IMG/VR virus record: IMGVR_UViG_3300030329_005860
Location: 6,463-50,688 of that record
DNA: 44,226 nt
Source: a virus
Reading direction: 5' to 3' (one strand)
The translations under genes were made by a program, and so were the position numbers. The notes below the pieces were generated by a model, which worked only from the letters and a program-made list of their open reading frames with translations, ran no database searches and was not told where the DNA came from. Every line of letters begins with the position of its first letter. Position 1 is the first letter of the stretch. Shown one piece after another: positions 12,056 through 18,692 of the stretch.

Positions 12056-12140
12056 TACCGAAGGCGGGACTCGAACCCGCAAGCCCACAAGGAGCGACAG
12101 ATTTTAAGTCTGTTGTGTATACCAATTCCACCACTTCGGC
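12056..12140 (-). tRNA. tRNA-Leu (anticodon UAA)
   Basis: Acceptor GCCGAAG/CTTCGGT with discriminator A, D-arm with GGTATACAC, anticodon loop ACTTAAAA giving UAA, a long variable arm (GTCGCTCCTTGTGGGCTT) and T-arm GCGGG-TTCGAGT-CCCGC. The terminal CCA is not encoded. Confidence 0.93.
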
Positions 12141-12148
12141 AGGAAGTG

Positions 12149-12221
12149 CTGCGTGAGCAGGGCTCGAACCTGCGACCGGGTGGTTAACAGCCACCTGCTC
12201 TACCAACTGAGCTATCACGCA
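12149..12221 (-). tRNA. tRNA-Asn (anticodon GUU)
   Basis: Acceptor TGCGTGA/TCACGCA with discriminator G, D-arm GCTC-AGTTGGTA-GAGC, anticodon loop CTGTTAA, T-arm GCAGG-TTCGAGC-CCTGC. U1 and G73 match bacterial tRNA-Asn. CCA not encoded. Confidence 0.93.
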
Positions 12222-12232
12222 TCTTTCTTGCA

Positions 12233-12865
12233 CTAAGTCACAATCTCGTCGATTAATCCATATTTTAAACAGGTCTTTGCATTCCACCAAAGATCATGCT
12301 TAAGCATTTTAGCTAGTTCCTTCTGCGGGATCTTAGTGTGCTTCGCATAAATGTCCTTAATCGTCTTCATTAAGAGATCGTTATTGGCCATGTCATCTTT
12401 AAGTTCCTCATACTTACCCCAGGATCCTGCTGATAACTGATGGATCAACATAAAAGCATGTTCGTTCATCATTCTATGTTCGCCAACAACACTCATCATC
12501 GTTGCGGCTGATGCCGCGCAACCATCAATTATTGTAGTTACAGGCACTTGGGACGTCCTAATATAATCAACAGCAGAAAACCCAGCAAAAACACTACCAC
12601 CATACGAATTGATATGAAGAAAGATGTCGCCCAATGCCGTTGACTGCAAAGAACATGCTTTATTCATCATGTTAATTTCTAAGTTTTTCAATGATTTATT
12701 CAATGTCAAGATCTTTGGTCTTGTAACCTCAGAATAAAAATAAATTCTATTATTTGCTGAAGTTACTTGATCCTTGTCGGAGCTTCTCGATGCCTCATCC
12801 GCACCAGTAACAGCCTGGGGCTGTTCATCAGAATCCACTTCAGATATCCAATTTGTTGAAATCAT
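12233..12865 (-). CDS. clpP: ClpP-family serine protease, paralogue 1 (210 aa)
   Basis: The Clp protease fold is clear: HINSYGGSVFAGFSAVDYI, the nucleophile S119 in GCAASAAT, the catalytic H142 in LIHQLSAG, and D191 in KHDLWWNAKTCLKYGLID, so the triad is complete. The first about 38 residues are an acidic, low-complexity extension absent from short ClpPs. I chose the ATG at 12865 with AAAAGGAG upstream; in-frame sequence further up is tRNA-Thr. The gene is sandwiched between tRNA-Asn and tRNA-Thr. A second ClpP (22894-23607) has a changed triad, so the two may form mixed rings. Head maturation and control of host Clp are both possible roles. Confidence 0.9.
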   Translation of the reverse strand: MISTNWISEVDSDEQPQAVTGADEASRSSDKDQVTSANNRIYFYSEVTRPKILTLNKSLKNLEINMMNKACSLQSTALGDIFLHINSYGGSVFAGFSAVDYIRTSQVPVTTIIDGCAASAATMMSVVGEHRMMNEHAFMLIHQLSAGSWGKYEELKDDMANNDLLMKTIKDIYAKHTKIPQKELAKMLKHDLWWNAKTCLKYGLIDEIVT

Positions 12866-12888
12866 TTTTCTCCTTTTAAATATTTCAA

Positions 12889-12961
12889 AGCTGATGATAG
12901 GACTCGAACCTACAACCTGCTGATTACAAATCAGCTGCTCTGCCAATTGAGCTACATCAGC
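12889..12961 (-). tRNA. tRNA-Thr (anticodon UGU)
   Basis: Acceptor GCTGATG/CATCAGC with discriminator T, D-arm GCTC-AATTGGCA-GAGC, anticodon stem GCTGA/TCAGC with loop TTTGTAA, T-arm GTAGG-TTCGAGT-CCTAT. CCA not encoded. Confidence 0.92.
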
Positions 12962-12965
12962 GGGC

Positions 12966-13041
12966 TGGTGGGCTCCCTGGGATTCGAACCCAGAACCTTC
13001 CGGTTATGAGCCGGGAGCACTAACCGTTGTGCTAGAAGCCC
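12966..13041 (-). tRNA. tRNA with CAU anticodon (elongator Met or Ile2)
   Basis: Acceptor GGGCTTC/GGAGCCC, D-arm GCAC-AACGGTTA-GTGC, anticodon loop CTCATAA, T-arm CTGGG-TTCGAAT-CCCAG, and an encoded ACCA end. The G1-C72 pair argues against initiator tRNA. Whether C34 is lysidinylated (Ile) cannot be read from the sequence. Confidence 0.88.
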
Positions 13042-13050
13042 GACTTTTTT

Positions 13051-13221
13051 TTAGTTATCAATTTTCTTAATAACTTTAGTGAGATCCTGAGCCACGGCTG
13101 CTTTAAAACGACCCAGCTCCTCTTTCAAGACATATACATCATCAACCATCTTGCTGAGACGGTTCGATACCTTATTTAATTGTTCCTGCAACTGTTTAGT
13201 TGTAACTCTCGTTTCTGCCAT
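13051..13221 (-). CDS. Small coiled-coil protein between tRNA genes (56 aa)
   Basis: It starts MAETRVTTKQLQEQLNKVSN and continues as one long amphipathic helix (RLSKMVDDVYVLKEELGRFK) with heptad spacing of hydrophobic residues, so a dimeric coiled coil is likely. GGAG lies upstream of the ATG. It is flanked by tRNA-Arg and the CAU tRNA and read on the same transcript. No family recognised. Confidence 0.6.
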   Translation of the reverse strand: MAETRVTTKQLQEQLNKVSNRLSKMVDDVYVLKEELGRFKAAVAQDLTKVIKKIDN

Positions 13222-13241
13222 TATTTTCTCCTTGTAGCTTA

Positions 13242-13318
13242 TGGCACATCCGACAGGATTCGAACCTGTGACCTACGGCTTAGAAGGCCGTTGCTCTATC
13301 CAGCTGAGCTACGGATGC
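13242..13318 (-). tRNA. tRNA-Arg (anticodon UCU)
   Basis: Acceptor GCATCCG/CGGATGT with discriminator G, D-arm GCTC-AGCTGGATA-GAGC, anticodon loop CTTCTAA with stem ACGGC/GCCGT, T-arm ACAGG-TTCGAAT-CCTGT, and an encoded CCA. UCU reads AGA/AGG, codons expected to be common in an AT-rich phage. Confidence 0.93.
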
Positions 13319-13333
13319 ATTTAATTTAAAAGT

Positions 13334-13361
13334 AATATAAGAACCATTATATATCAGTCAA
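13334..13361 (-). promoter_or_regulatory. Sigma70-like phage promoter of the tRNA cluster
   Basis: TTGACT, 16-bp spacer ending GGTTCT, TATATT. The -35 overlaps the stop of the 54-aa gene; tRNA-Arg begins 16 nt downstream of the -10. Confidence 0.7.
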
Positions 13362-13522
13362 CTAATTGTGTTAATTATTTCCTGAATCATTGCACGAATA
13401 GAATCAATCTTTTTCGCGCATCCCTCATAGTTCTCATTTTTTAACCCAATTTTCAAAAGATAAAGCTCCTTCAATACTTTTCTCAAAGCTTTATTGTTTG
13501 GGTTAGGAATCACCACCTTCAT
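13358..13522 (-). CDS. Small helical protein (54 aa)
   Basis: It starts MKVVIPNPNNKALRKVLKEL and ends MIQEIINTIS, and is mostly helical and basic. AGGAAG precedes the ATG, 12 nt after the stop of the purA-like gene, so they form an operon. No family recognised. Confidence 0.6.
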   Translation of the reverse strand: MKVVIPNPNNKALRKVLKELYLLKIGLKNENYEGCAKKIDSIRAMIQEIINTIS

Positions 13523-13533
13523 TTTTTGTCTTC

Positions 13534-14535
13534 CTAGATTGAGTGCTTGTTGTCCGAAAAGTATAACAGCACTGGACGCTTTTTAAGAGGATCGGTGAGC
13601 TTTTTGGATATGTAAGATTTTATCTCCAGCTCGTTTTTAAAATGTTTCTCCTCTCCTTCTTTAATTAGTGTCCACTGTCCCAATTGTCTCATAACATCCA
13701 TTTTATTTATAACTAATCTATTGACACCATTAATCTTAATTGCCTTATGCAATTTATCAATATTTAGCCAATTGCACTGTCTGGGCCGTCCTGTTGTGGC
13801 GCCGTACTCCTCCCCGTATTTCCTCAATAAAGGAAAGGCAGGATTATCTGATTCGAACTTCTTTGCTCCAACATATGTTTCATATATCTTTGCAACACCC
13901 CACACATTTCTGATCCAATTATGAGGTATTGCGTTCAAAAGCGCACTTGCAGACGTGCAATGACTAGAAGTGACATAGGGGTAATCTCCCCAATCAATAT
14001 CTAGTTCAAAGCCCTGAGCGCCTTCACATAAAACTCGCGCAGGTCCGCTATTATGAAATTCCTCGTATAAATCAACGAGATAGGGACCTAAGTCATGGAG
14101 CTGTTCCGCAAGGACTCCTGTCCGATTATATTTATCACGATACGCTGGGCCGTTTCCGCGCTTTGTTGTACCGATACGATTATCTCTGCCGTCTTGTTCA
14201 AGATGGCTGTCAGTAATGATGTGAGCATTTCTAGCAATGAAAACTTTTCCATCTACGTCTATTCCTCCTTCTTTGAGTTCCTTCAATTCTTTGAAAAATT
14301 GTTTTATATTAACAACGCACCCAGAGCCAATTATGGACTTAATTCCGTAAAAAACTCCTGCAGGTATGTGATGTGTAACAAATTTTTTACCTTCATGGTA
14401 AATAGTATGGCCAGCGTTACAGCCTCCGTTGAAGCGCAAAACATGAGTATAGTCACCATTTTTACACAAATGGTGAGTCACTTTCCCTTTCGCTTCATCG
14501 CCGGCCTGAACCCCGACAACAATATCAGCTAGCAT
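13534..14535 (-). CDS. purA: Adenylosuccinate synthetase family (PurA, archaeal-like short form) (333 aa)
   Basis: PurA joins IMP and aspartate, using GTP, to form adenylosuccinate. Visible family motifs are QAGDEAKGK (D13 and K16 retained, G15 changed to A), NGGCNAGHT (H43), IGTTKRGNGPAYRDK, LCEGAQGFELDIDWGDYPYVTSS, YGATTGRPRQCNWLN and VINKMDV. At 333 aa it lacks the insertions of bacterial PurA (about 430) and matches the archaeal/phage length class that also includes PurZ, the dGMP-using enzyme of 2-aminoadenine phages. As I recall, PurZ replaces the catalytic aspartate; its retention here favours true PurA. With the GMP-reductase-like gene it would turn GMP into an adenine precursor. The promoter is at 14559-14586. 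Confidence 0.9.
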   Translation of the reverse strand: MLADIVVGVQAGDEAKGKVTHHLCKNGDYTHVLRFNGGCNAGHTIYHEGKKFVTHHIPAGVFYGIKSIIGSGCVVNIKQFFKELKELKEGGIDVDGKVFIARNAHIITDSHLEQDGRDNRIGTTKRGNGPAYRDKYNRTGVLAEQLHDLGPYLVDLYEEFHNSGPARVLCEGAQGFELDIDWGDYPYVTSSHCTSASALLNAIPHNWIRNVWGVAKIYETYVGAKKFESDNPAFPLLRKYGEEYGATTGRPRQCNWLNIDKLHKAIKINGVNRLVINKMDVMRQLGQWTLIKEGEEKHFKNELEIKSYISKKLTDPLKKRPVLLYFSDNKHSI

Positions 14536-14558
14536 AATGACTCCTTTTGTCTAACAAA

Positions 14559-14586
14559 ATTATAGACACATAAAACTATTTGTCTA
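14559..14586 (-). promoter_or_regulatory. Sigma70-like phage promoter of purA
   Basis: TAGACA, 16-bp spacer ending TGTGTC, TATAAT. The -35 overlaps the stop of the upstream gene. A GGAG ribosome site follows before the purA ATG. Confidence 0.6.
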
Positions 14587-14907
14587 CTTAAAAAAATTAC
14601 TTAATGCAATTGCGGCCATCATAAGCCCCTGAACAACAAGAAAGGTGGTGACGGCTTTTGTCTTAAACGTCTTTAATCTCTCAACTTCTCGGATCCACGC
14701 CTTCATTTGAGTAGGAGAGGCGATTTCATCGCAGCGCTGTTTCCAAGCCCGCAGTTCTTCAACCTTGTCTTCTCTTAAGCGCAATTCAGTAATATCACTT
14801 TTAAGATCTTGAATTTCTTGATTTAATCCCTGGATTCCTTTTGTCAAGGTTTCCAGTTCCTTTAAAACAAGTTTTGAATATTCACTCCATCCGTCGTCAT
14901 TTGGCAT
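14584..14907 (-). CDS. Coiled-coil protein with C-terminal TM anchor (107 aa)
   Basis: It starts MPNDDGWSEYSKLVLKELET, then a heptad-rich coiled coil (LTKGIQGLNQEIQDLKSDIT and following). After a basic helix it ends in one hydrophobic segment (AVTTFLVVQGLMMAAIAL) close to the C-terminus, so it is probably a tail-anchored membrane protein. GGAG lies before the ATG at 14907; the ATG six codons upstream has no site. Tail-anchored coiled-coil proteins of this size occur in many phages without known function; a spanin or holin role is not supported. Confidence 0.65.
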   Translation of the reverse strand: MPNDDGWSEYSKLVLKELETLTKGIQGLNQEIQDLKSDITELRLREDKVEELRAWKQRCDEIASPTQMKAWIREVERLKTFKTKAVTTFLVVQGLMMAAIALSNFFK

Positions 14908-14952
14908 CGTGTTATCTCCAGTCATGGCTAAAGTTAAATAGTGGGTGAACCT

Positions 14953-15198
14953 TTAACGCGACGAATTTTTTAACAAATAAAATTTGCATTCTTGCTTGTT
15001 GTCAGAATAAAGACGCGCGACGAGTTCATCGCCATTCCACATCAATACTTCACATGCGTTTTTGTCGTTATATTCAATTATCATCTTGTTAGATTCTTGG
15101 TTTTTAGGAAGATTATAAATAGATATAAACGCGACAACAATCAACATTGTAACTATCACTAATCTTACTTTAGAAATAACAAAATGTATATCACCCAT
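14953..15198 (-). CDS. Signal-anchor membrane protein (81 aa)
   Basis: Residues about 8-28 (ISKVRLVIVTMLIVVAFISI) form one N-terminal membrane helix, followed by about 50 residues of mixed strands (KMIIEYNDKNACEVLMWNGD, LVARLY, CKFYLLK) that would lie in the periplasm. There is no clear ribosome site; the start is 8 nt after the preceding stop, so coupling is likely. Function unknown. Confidence 0.55.
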   Translation of the reverse strand: MGDIHFVISKVRLVIVTMLIVVAFISIYNLPKNQESNKMIIEYNDKNACEVLMWNGDELVARLYSDNKQECKFYLLKNSSR

Positions 15199-15206
15199 AC
15201 AAGTAA

Positions 15207-15341
15207 CTATGTCATATCAATAATAATTACTCTTTCTTCTTCGCACTCATCATCCAGCTGCTGTTGTAGCCATTCTTCATATAATTTAAGTTCTTCTTCC
15301 GGATGGGGCAGCGATAAACTTAAGTATAGGGCGTCCATCAT
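15207..15341 (-). CDS. Small acidic protein (44 aa)
   Basis: It begins with two methionines (MMDALYLSLSLPHPEEELKL) and is strongly acidic (DDECEEER). Its ATG overlaps the stop of the basic 56-aa gene by 4 nt (ATGA), with AGAGGACAGGG upstream. The acid/base pairing with its neighbour suggests the two products may bind each other (inference). Confidence 0.55.
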   Translation of the reverse strand: MMDALYLSLSLPHPEEELKLYEEWLQQQLDDECEEERVIIIDMT

Positions 15342-15508
15342 CGACCCTGTCCTCTGTATGGTTTCTTCTTTCTATGAAATTTATTTGGACGACTCCCACG
15401 AGACTGATTGAGTGAATAAGTTTCTCCACCAGAGCTAGTTTTCTTACTAAAAGTTCCAGTCCCTTGCCGGGTTTTCTTTTTCTTTGTTCCTTTGTAGTTA
15501 TTTGCCAT
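15338..15508 (-). CDS. Small highly basic protein (56 aa)
   Basis: It starts MANNYKGTKKKKTRQGTGTF and ends KFHRKKKPYRGQGR. It is rich in Lys, Arg, Gly and Ser and probably disordered, so nucleic-acid or ribosome binding is plausible. The ATG is inside the 3' end of the deformylase gene. It is followed by an overlapping gene for an acidic protein. No family recognised. Confidence 0.55.
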   Translation of the reverse strand: MANNYKGTKKKKTRQGTGTFSKKTSSGGETYSLNQSRGSRPNKFHRKKKPYRGQGR

Positions 15509-15995
15509 TTTTAATACCTTCTATTAGTAAATCAGAAGCCCTTGAAAACACAAGGGCCGGAGTACGGTCATACATAGTAATGCCGTTCAAGTGATCAATT
15601 TCATGTTGGACGCAAGCACATTCTAACATGTCCTCTGGTGTGTCAGAAGAAAATGATAATAAGTCTTTGTGATTGTCAGCCTTTACCATGATATTTTTAT
15701 ATCTCTCAGTTGTAACATAATCACCTGGAAACGAAAGACAACCCTCTTTGTATAAAAATTTATCGTATTTGCCAACTATTTTAGGGTTTATCAAGGCAAT
15801 TGGCTTCTTAACATTTATCACACAAACACTTTTTTGGATCCCTACTTGGTTAGCTGCGAGGCCGACTCCATTAGAACTTTTTTGTAATGTTGCTAATAAT
15901 ATATTCACCACCTGCTCGCCTTCTTCTATTGTTCTACAAGGGGCGCATGGGGTCCTTAGCATCTTTTCATCATTGATTATTTTGTAGTTCTTCAT
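15498..15995 (-). CDS. def: Peptide deformylase (165 aa)
   Basis: This metalloenzyme removes the formyl group from new proteins. All three motifs are present: GVGLAANQ (43-50), EGCLS (84-88, metal-binding Cys86) and HEIDH (131-135, two metal-binding His and catalytic Glu). I chose the ATG at 15995 (MKNYKIINDEKMLRTPC), which fits the usual N-terminus; it overlaps the PAP2 gene by 26 nt. Marine phages often carry def, thought to aid translation of rapidly turned-over proteins. Confidence 0.93.
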   Translation of the reverse strand: MKNYKIINDEKMLRTPCAPCRTIEEGEQVVNILLATLQKSSNGVGLAANQVGIQKSVCVINVKKPIALINPKIVGKYDKFLYKEGCLSFPGDYVTTERYKNIMVKADNHKDLLSFSSDTPEDMLECACVQHEIDHLNGITMYDRTPALVFSRASDLLIEGIKNGK

Positions 15996-16629
15996 GTTTA
16001 TAACTAGTATCATCTGGCGGGTATAAGTCGAATCTTCGAATGGCCCAGCCAACTAGATAAAAACAAAAACTAGCAATCGCCAGTCCGCCAATGACGTCGA
16101 CAACATAGTGCATCTTTATTGCCAGTGTTGACAACGAAACGCCAATGGCCCATAAAAGATACAAGCTCGACAGTCCAGTAGTTTTCTTAGCTAGTTGGCT
16201 CCGACGAGCACCAAGATACATAATCCAAGAAAACGCGACATGACCAGAGGGAAAAGTATTAGAAGAGTTATCTATATCATAAGACAGTTGCACTACCATC
16301 TCAGATAAAGTTTTTGCATCTAGATCCGGGCGAGGATAAAACGAAGGAAAAAGTATCCAGATGAGATGGATTATAAGCGTTGCCACAAGGCATGCCCAAA
16401 AAGTATTGAAAAAAAGTCGTTTGGATTTAACCAAAAGCACCATCGTCAAAGCTATGACAGGAAGCAAACTTTGGTAAATCCAAACGAATTCTGGCATGAA
16501 TGGAAAAGCGGCGTCAAACGGTGTTAAAAAGCTATATTCATTTGAGACATAGCCCTGTATAAGAAAATATACAAGAAGATTGCATGCACCAAAGACAAGC
16601 ATATAGTTAGCTTTTCGCAAGACAGGCAT
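15970..16629 (-). CDS. PAP2-superfamily membrane phosphatase (219 aa)
   Basis: A polytopic membrane protein with about six hydrophobic helices and PAP2 active-site motifs FPSGHVAFSW and KMHYVVDVIGG (Ser-Gly-His and the His-xxx-Asp pair). The first KxxxxxxRP motif is only approximate (FYPRPDLD), as in the PAP2_3/inositolphosphotransferase-like branch. It would hydrolyse or transfer lipid phosphates at the inner membrane. GGAGGGG lies just before the ATG at 16629. A lipid-active enzyme in this operon may modify the host envelope; the substrate is unknown. Confidence 0.82.
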   Translation of the reverse strand: MPVLRKANYMLVFGACNLLVYFLIQGYVSNEYSFLTPFDAAFPFMPEFVWIYQSLLPVIALTMVLLVKSKRLFFNTFWACLVATLIIHLIWILFPSFYPRPDLDAKTLSEMVVQLSYDIDNSSNTFPSGHVAFSWIMYLGARRSQLAKKTTGLSSLYLLWAIGVSLSTLAIKMHYVVDVIGGLAIASFCFYLVGWAIRRFDLYPPDDTSYKHEELQNNQ

Positions 16630-16659
16630 GGGCGCCCCTCCATTCAATGAACAAATGGT

Positions 16660-16677
16660 GTGTAAACTTTTTTACAC
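16660..16677. repeat. 7-bp inverted repeat between hsp20 and PAP2 genes
   Basis: GTGTAAA/TTTACAC with a four-base loop lies in the AT-rich 130-bp spacer after the Hsp20 gene. No T run follows on the minus strand, so it is a poor terminator; an operator or weak mRNA hairpin is possible. Confidence 0.3.
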
Positions 16678-16759
16678 CCACATAAATAAATATAAATTTA
16701 TTTTTATAAAGTACCAGTTTTTATTAAAATTTTCAATAATTTAGTAGAAATTTAACATT

Positions 16760-17191
16760 TTATTGAATTTCAATTTTTTTAACTTCAGCTTCCGGCCTTT
16801 TTGGGATTTCTAATCGCAAAAGCCCATCATTATAATTTGCTGTCACATTAGTCAAATCTAGATTATTATCATAATTCACATAAGTTTTGTGAAAGGCCCG
16901 ACGAGCAATGCGACGGCTTTTGAAGCCTGGTGTTTCTTCTTCGCCATGAGAGTCAGAACTCACATGAATTTCATTTTTTTCTGGTAAAACCTCAACATGA
17001 AGGTTGTCTTTTTGGAAACCAGCGAGGGCGAACTCCATAATGGTTTTGCCATTATCATCACGATAAATGTCAGCCACCGGATAGCCCTCAGTTGTCCTCT
17101 TCACCCATGTTGCAGGCATAGAATTAAAAATATCATCAAAAACGTTCCAACCTAATAGGCTTGTACGATAATTATTAATTGCATTATTCAT
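16760..17191 (-). CDS. Small heat-shock protein, Hsp20/alpha-crystallin (143 aa)
   Basis: The alpha-crystallin domain spans about residues 38-135, with the family hallmark AxxxxGLLxxxxPK as ANYNDGLLRLEIPK, preceded by MEFALAGFQKDNLHVEV. The C-terminus (EVKKIEIQ) carries an I-x-I type tail used in oligomer assembly. It works as an ATP-independent holdase that keeps unfolding proteins soluble. Similar genes are common in marine T4-like phages. GGAG precedes the ATG and a promoter lies at 17259-17286. Confidence 0.92.
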   Translation of the reverse strand: MNNAINNYRTSLLGWNVFDDIFNSMPATWVKRTTEGYPVADIYRDDNGKTIMEFALAGFQKDNLHVEVLPEKNEIHVSSDSHGEEETPGFKSRRIARRAFHKTYVNYDNNLDLTNVTANYNDGLLRLEIPKRPEAEVKKIEIQ

Positions 17192-17258
17192 TTGTTTTTC
17201 TCCTTTTTAATAAGCAAGTTGTTGATAAGATTCCATAATAGCAAACCTCATCATGGTA

Positions 17259-17286
17259 AACTTAAACACCAAAAAAGACAAGTCAA
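17259..17286 (-). promoter_or_regulatory. Sigma70-like phage promoter of hsp20
   Basis: TTGACT, 16-bp spacer ending GGTGTT, TAAGTT. There is a 68-nt leader before the Hsp20 ATG. Confidence 0.6.
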
Positions 17287-17299
17287 GAAAAAAATGAAA

Positions 17300-17644
17300 T
17301 TAATGTACTGAAACGGATAAATTCCCTCTCATATTTAATTCCCGCGTACAGTAGTGCTTTGCAATAATTATGGTTTCAACGATTGTTACATCTTCTCTTG
17401 TAAGCAAGACGGTATCACTTTCCTCATCTGTACCATATTCTAGCATCATTGATAACTCACTCAACATTTTGTAGTTGGCAGAATACAAATCACACAATGT
17501 TGATACTAACCACCTATTTTCACCTCGGGGCTTTAAATACTTTCTAAGTAATTCTCTACAAAATATGAGTTCTTTGCGAGAAGTAGAGACGTATTCTAAA
17601 ATCTTTTTTTTAGGCATTGAAAAATATTTTTCATTACTTTCCAT
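17300..17644 (-). CDS. Helical protein of unknown function (114 aa)
   Basis: It starts MESNEKYFSMPKKKILEYVS and is mainly helical (RELLRKYLKPRGENRWLVST, then YKMLSELSMMLEYG). It begins directly at the stop of the glutaredoxin-like gene (TAGATG), indicating coupling. No family recognised. Confidence 0.65.
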   Translation of the reverse strand: MESNEKYFSMPKKKILEYVSTSRKELIFCRELLRKYLKPRGENRWLVSTLCDLYSANYKMLSELSMMLEYGTDEESDTVLLTREDVTIVETIIIAKHYCTRELNMRGNLSVSVH

Positions 17645-17881
17645 CTAGCCGATTACCTCTTTTAATTCTGTATAGCCTCCAACTAACTTCAAGTCTTTGC
17701 CGTCTCTGGATAAGATAATCGGAAATGTAGTCCAGTTAAGGGCCATTTTAATTTGGGCGCGGGTGGAAAGCGTATCAGTTAGATCCACTACCTTATAACT
17801 TTTTGATTCTTTTTCTAACAAAAGAACAGCTTGAGAACAAAAAGTGCACTCATCTATAATAAAAAGAACATATTTATCCAT
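17645..17881 (-). CDS. Glutaredoxin-like protein (78 aa)
   Basis: A thioredoxin-fold mini-protein with the active site CTFC near residue 12, TTFPIIL (the cis-proline region) and GGYTELKEVI, all in glutaredoxin order. It would reduce disulfides, for instance of ribonucleotide reductase, with the Cys pair in CxxC form. The ATG at 17881 overlaps the preceding stop (TGATG); a GTG two codons upstream is the alternative start. Confidence 0.8.
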   Translation of the reverse strand: MDKYVLFIIDECTFCSQAVLLLEKESKSYKVVDLTDTLSTRAQIKMALNWTTFPIILSRDGKDLKLVGGYTELKEVIG

Positions 17882-18150
17882 CAGCACCCCGTCAACTTTT
17901 TACGTATTAAAAGCATATCACCAACAACAGTGATCGAATGACTATTCGACGAACTTAGGTGTATCCTGGTGAACTTTTGTCTTTTGTCTAGCTCGGTAGG
18001 GAGCCTACCTTCCCTAAATTCATTTTCAATTTTATTGTCCTCTCTCATGAGAGAAACATTTTGTGGATTTACAAGAATTTCCCTTAAAGAATATTCTTTT
18101 TCTCCCAGCGAGGCTGGGGCTCTTTTAAAGACCTCTGTCAACATTATCAT
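17881..18150 (-). CDS. Conserved phage protein (89 aa)
   Basis: It starts MIMLTEVFKRAPASLGEKEY, then REILVNPQNVSLMREDN, LDKRQKFTRIHLSS and SITVVGDM. The strand pattern, with an NPxxVxxMRE segment followed by TRIHL and TVVG strands, resembles small phage proteins and distantly the FlbD fold; function is unknown. I chose the ATG at 18150 because GAGGGGG lies upstream. It overlaps the preceding GDLV-like gene by 26 nt. Confidence 0.65.
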   Translation of the reverse strand: MIMLTEVFKRAPASLGEKEYSLREILVNPQNVSLMREDNKIENEFREGRLPTELDKRQKFTRIHLSSSNSHSITVVGDMLLIRKKLTGC

Positions 18151-18385
18151 CGTTGGCCCCCTCTTGTACAAATATATCAACTTGTTTCACATACCATGTC
18201 GCGCCGTCGTAATGAACGCCAATTTCCTTCTCACTATATCCCGGATCAACAACCAAAAATAATTTAGGAGACTCTAACTTACAATAATCCTTTATTTGTA
18301 TGCCTCTAGAAGTATTAAAATATCTATAAAGAGTTACTTCCGAAGGTACATAAACTAAATCACCTTTACTCGCTGCTTTCAACAT
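18125..18385 (-). CDS. GDLV-like small protein (86 aa)
   Basis: It starts MLKAASKGDLVYVPSEVTLY, and later has KLFLVVDPG, IGVHYDGATWYVKQVDI. The KGDLVYV opening and central strands resemble the GDLV family of the left end, though it is longer and more distant, and it lies in the groEL operon. GGAGGAG lies upstream of the ATG. Confidence 0.65.
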   Translation of the reverse strand: MLKAASKGDLVYVPSEVTLYRYFNTSRGIQIKDYCKLESPKLFLVVDPGYSEKEIGVHYDGATWYVKQVDIFVQEGANDDNVDRGL

Positions 18386-18692
18386 TTTCTCCTCCTACTT
18401 TTTGCTGTGTTGCTCCTAGACTCTCGATTTCTAACGCTAATGACGCGCGCTTCCAATCATCCAATATTGTCACAACATCTTCCAATTTGGAGTCGACAAT
18501 AAAAAGCTTTCTCCTGGTTTTGTCAATAGTCTCTTTAAATTTCAAATATTTATCACCGTGTAAATCTGTTCCTTCAAATTCAGGAACCATTTCAGATGAT
18601 AACAAGAGATTTTGCTTAACGTCGTACAGCAACTGCTTCGCCTTGTCTGGCACTTCATCAAGATCAACAGAATAGCTTATCTTAACCTTCAT
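18366..18692 (-). CDS. Conserved phage protein, MKVKISYSVDLDEVP type (108 aa)
   Basis: It opens MKVKISYSVDLDEVPDKAKQ, a beginning that recurs in small proteins of many marine phages, followed by a helical body (KFKETIDKTRRKLF, LEDVVTILDDWKRASLALE). Function unknown. The ATG at 18692 lies inside the last codons of groEL, with GGAG from the groEL C-terminal codons as its ribosome site, so it is coupled to groEL. Confidence 0.72.
   Translation of the reverse strand: MKVKISYSVDLDEVPDKAKQLLYDVKQNLLLSSEMVPEFEGTDLHGDKYLKFKETIDKTRRKLFIVDSKLEDVVTILDDWKRASLALEIESLGATQQKVGGENVESSE

Noticed and set aside
13534-14535. Calling the PurA-family gene PurZ of a 2-aminoadenine phage
   Set aside because: The catalytic aspartate (D13) is retained and no DatZ, MazZ or family A polymerase is seen in the window; kept as PurA with the alternative noted.
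14584-14907. Holin or spanin assignment for the coiled-coil TM protein
   Set aside because: A single C-terminal TM and long coiled coil are not diagnostic, and it is 7 kb from the endolysin.
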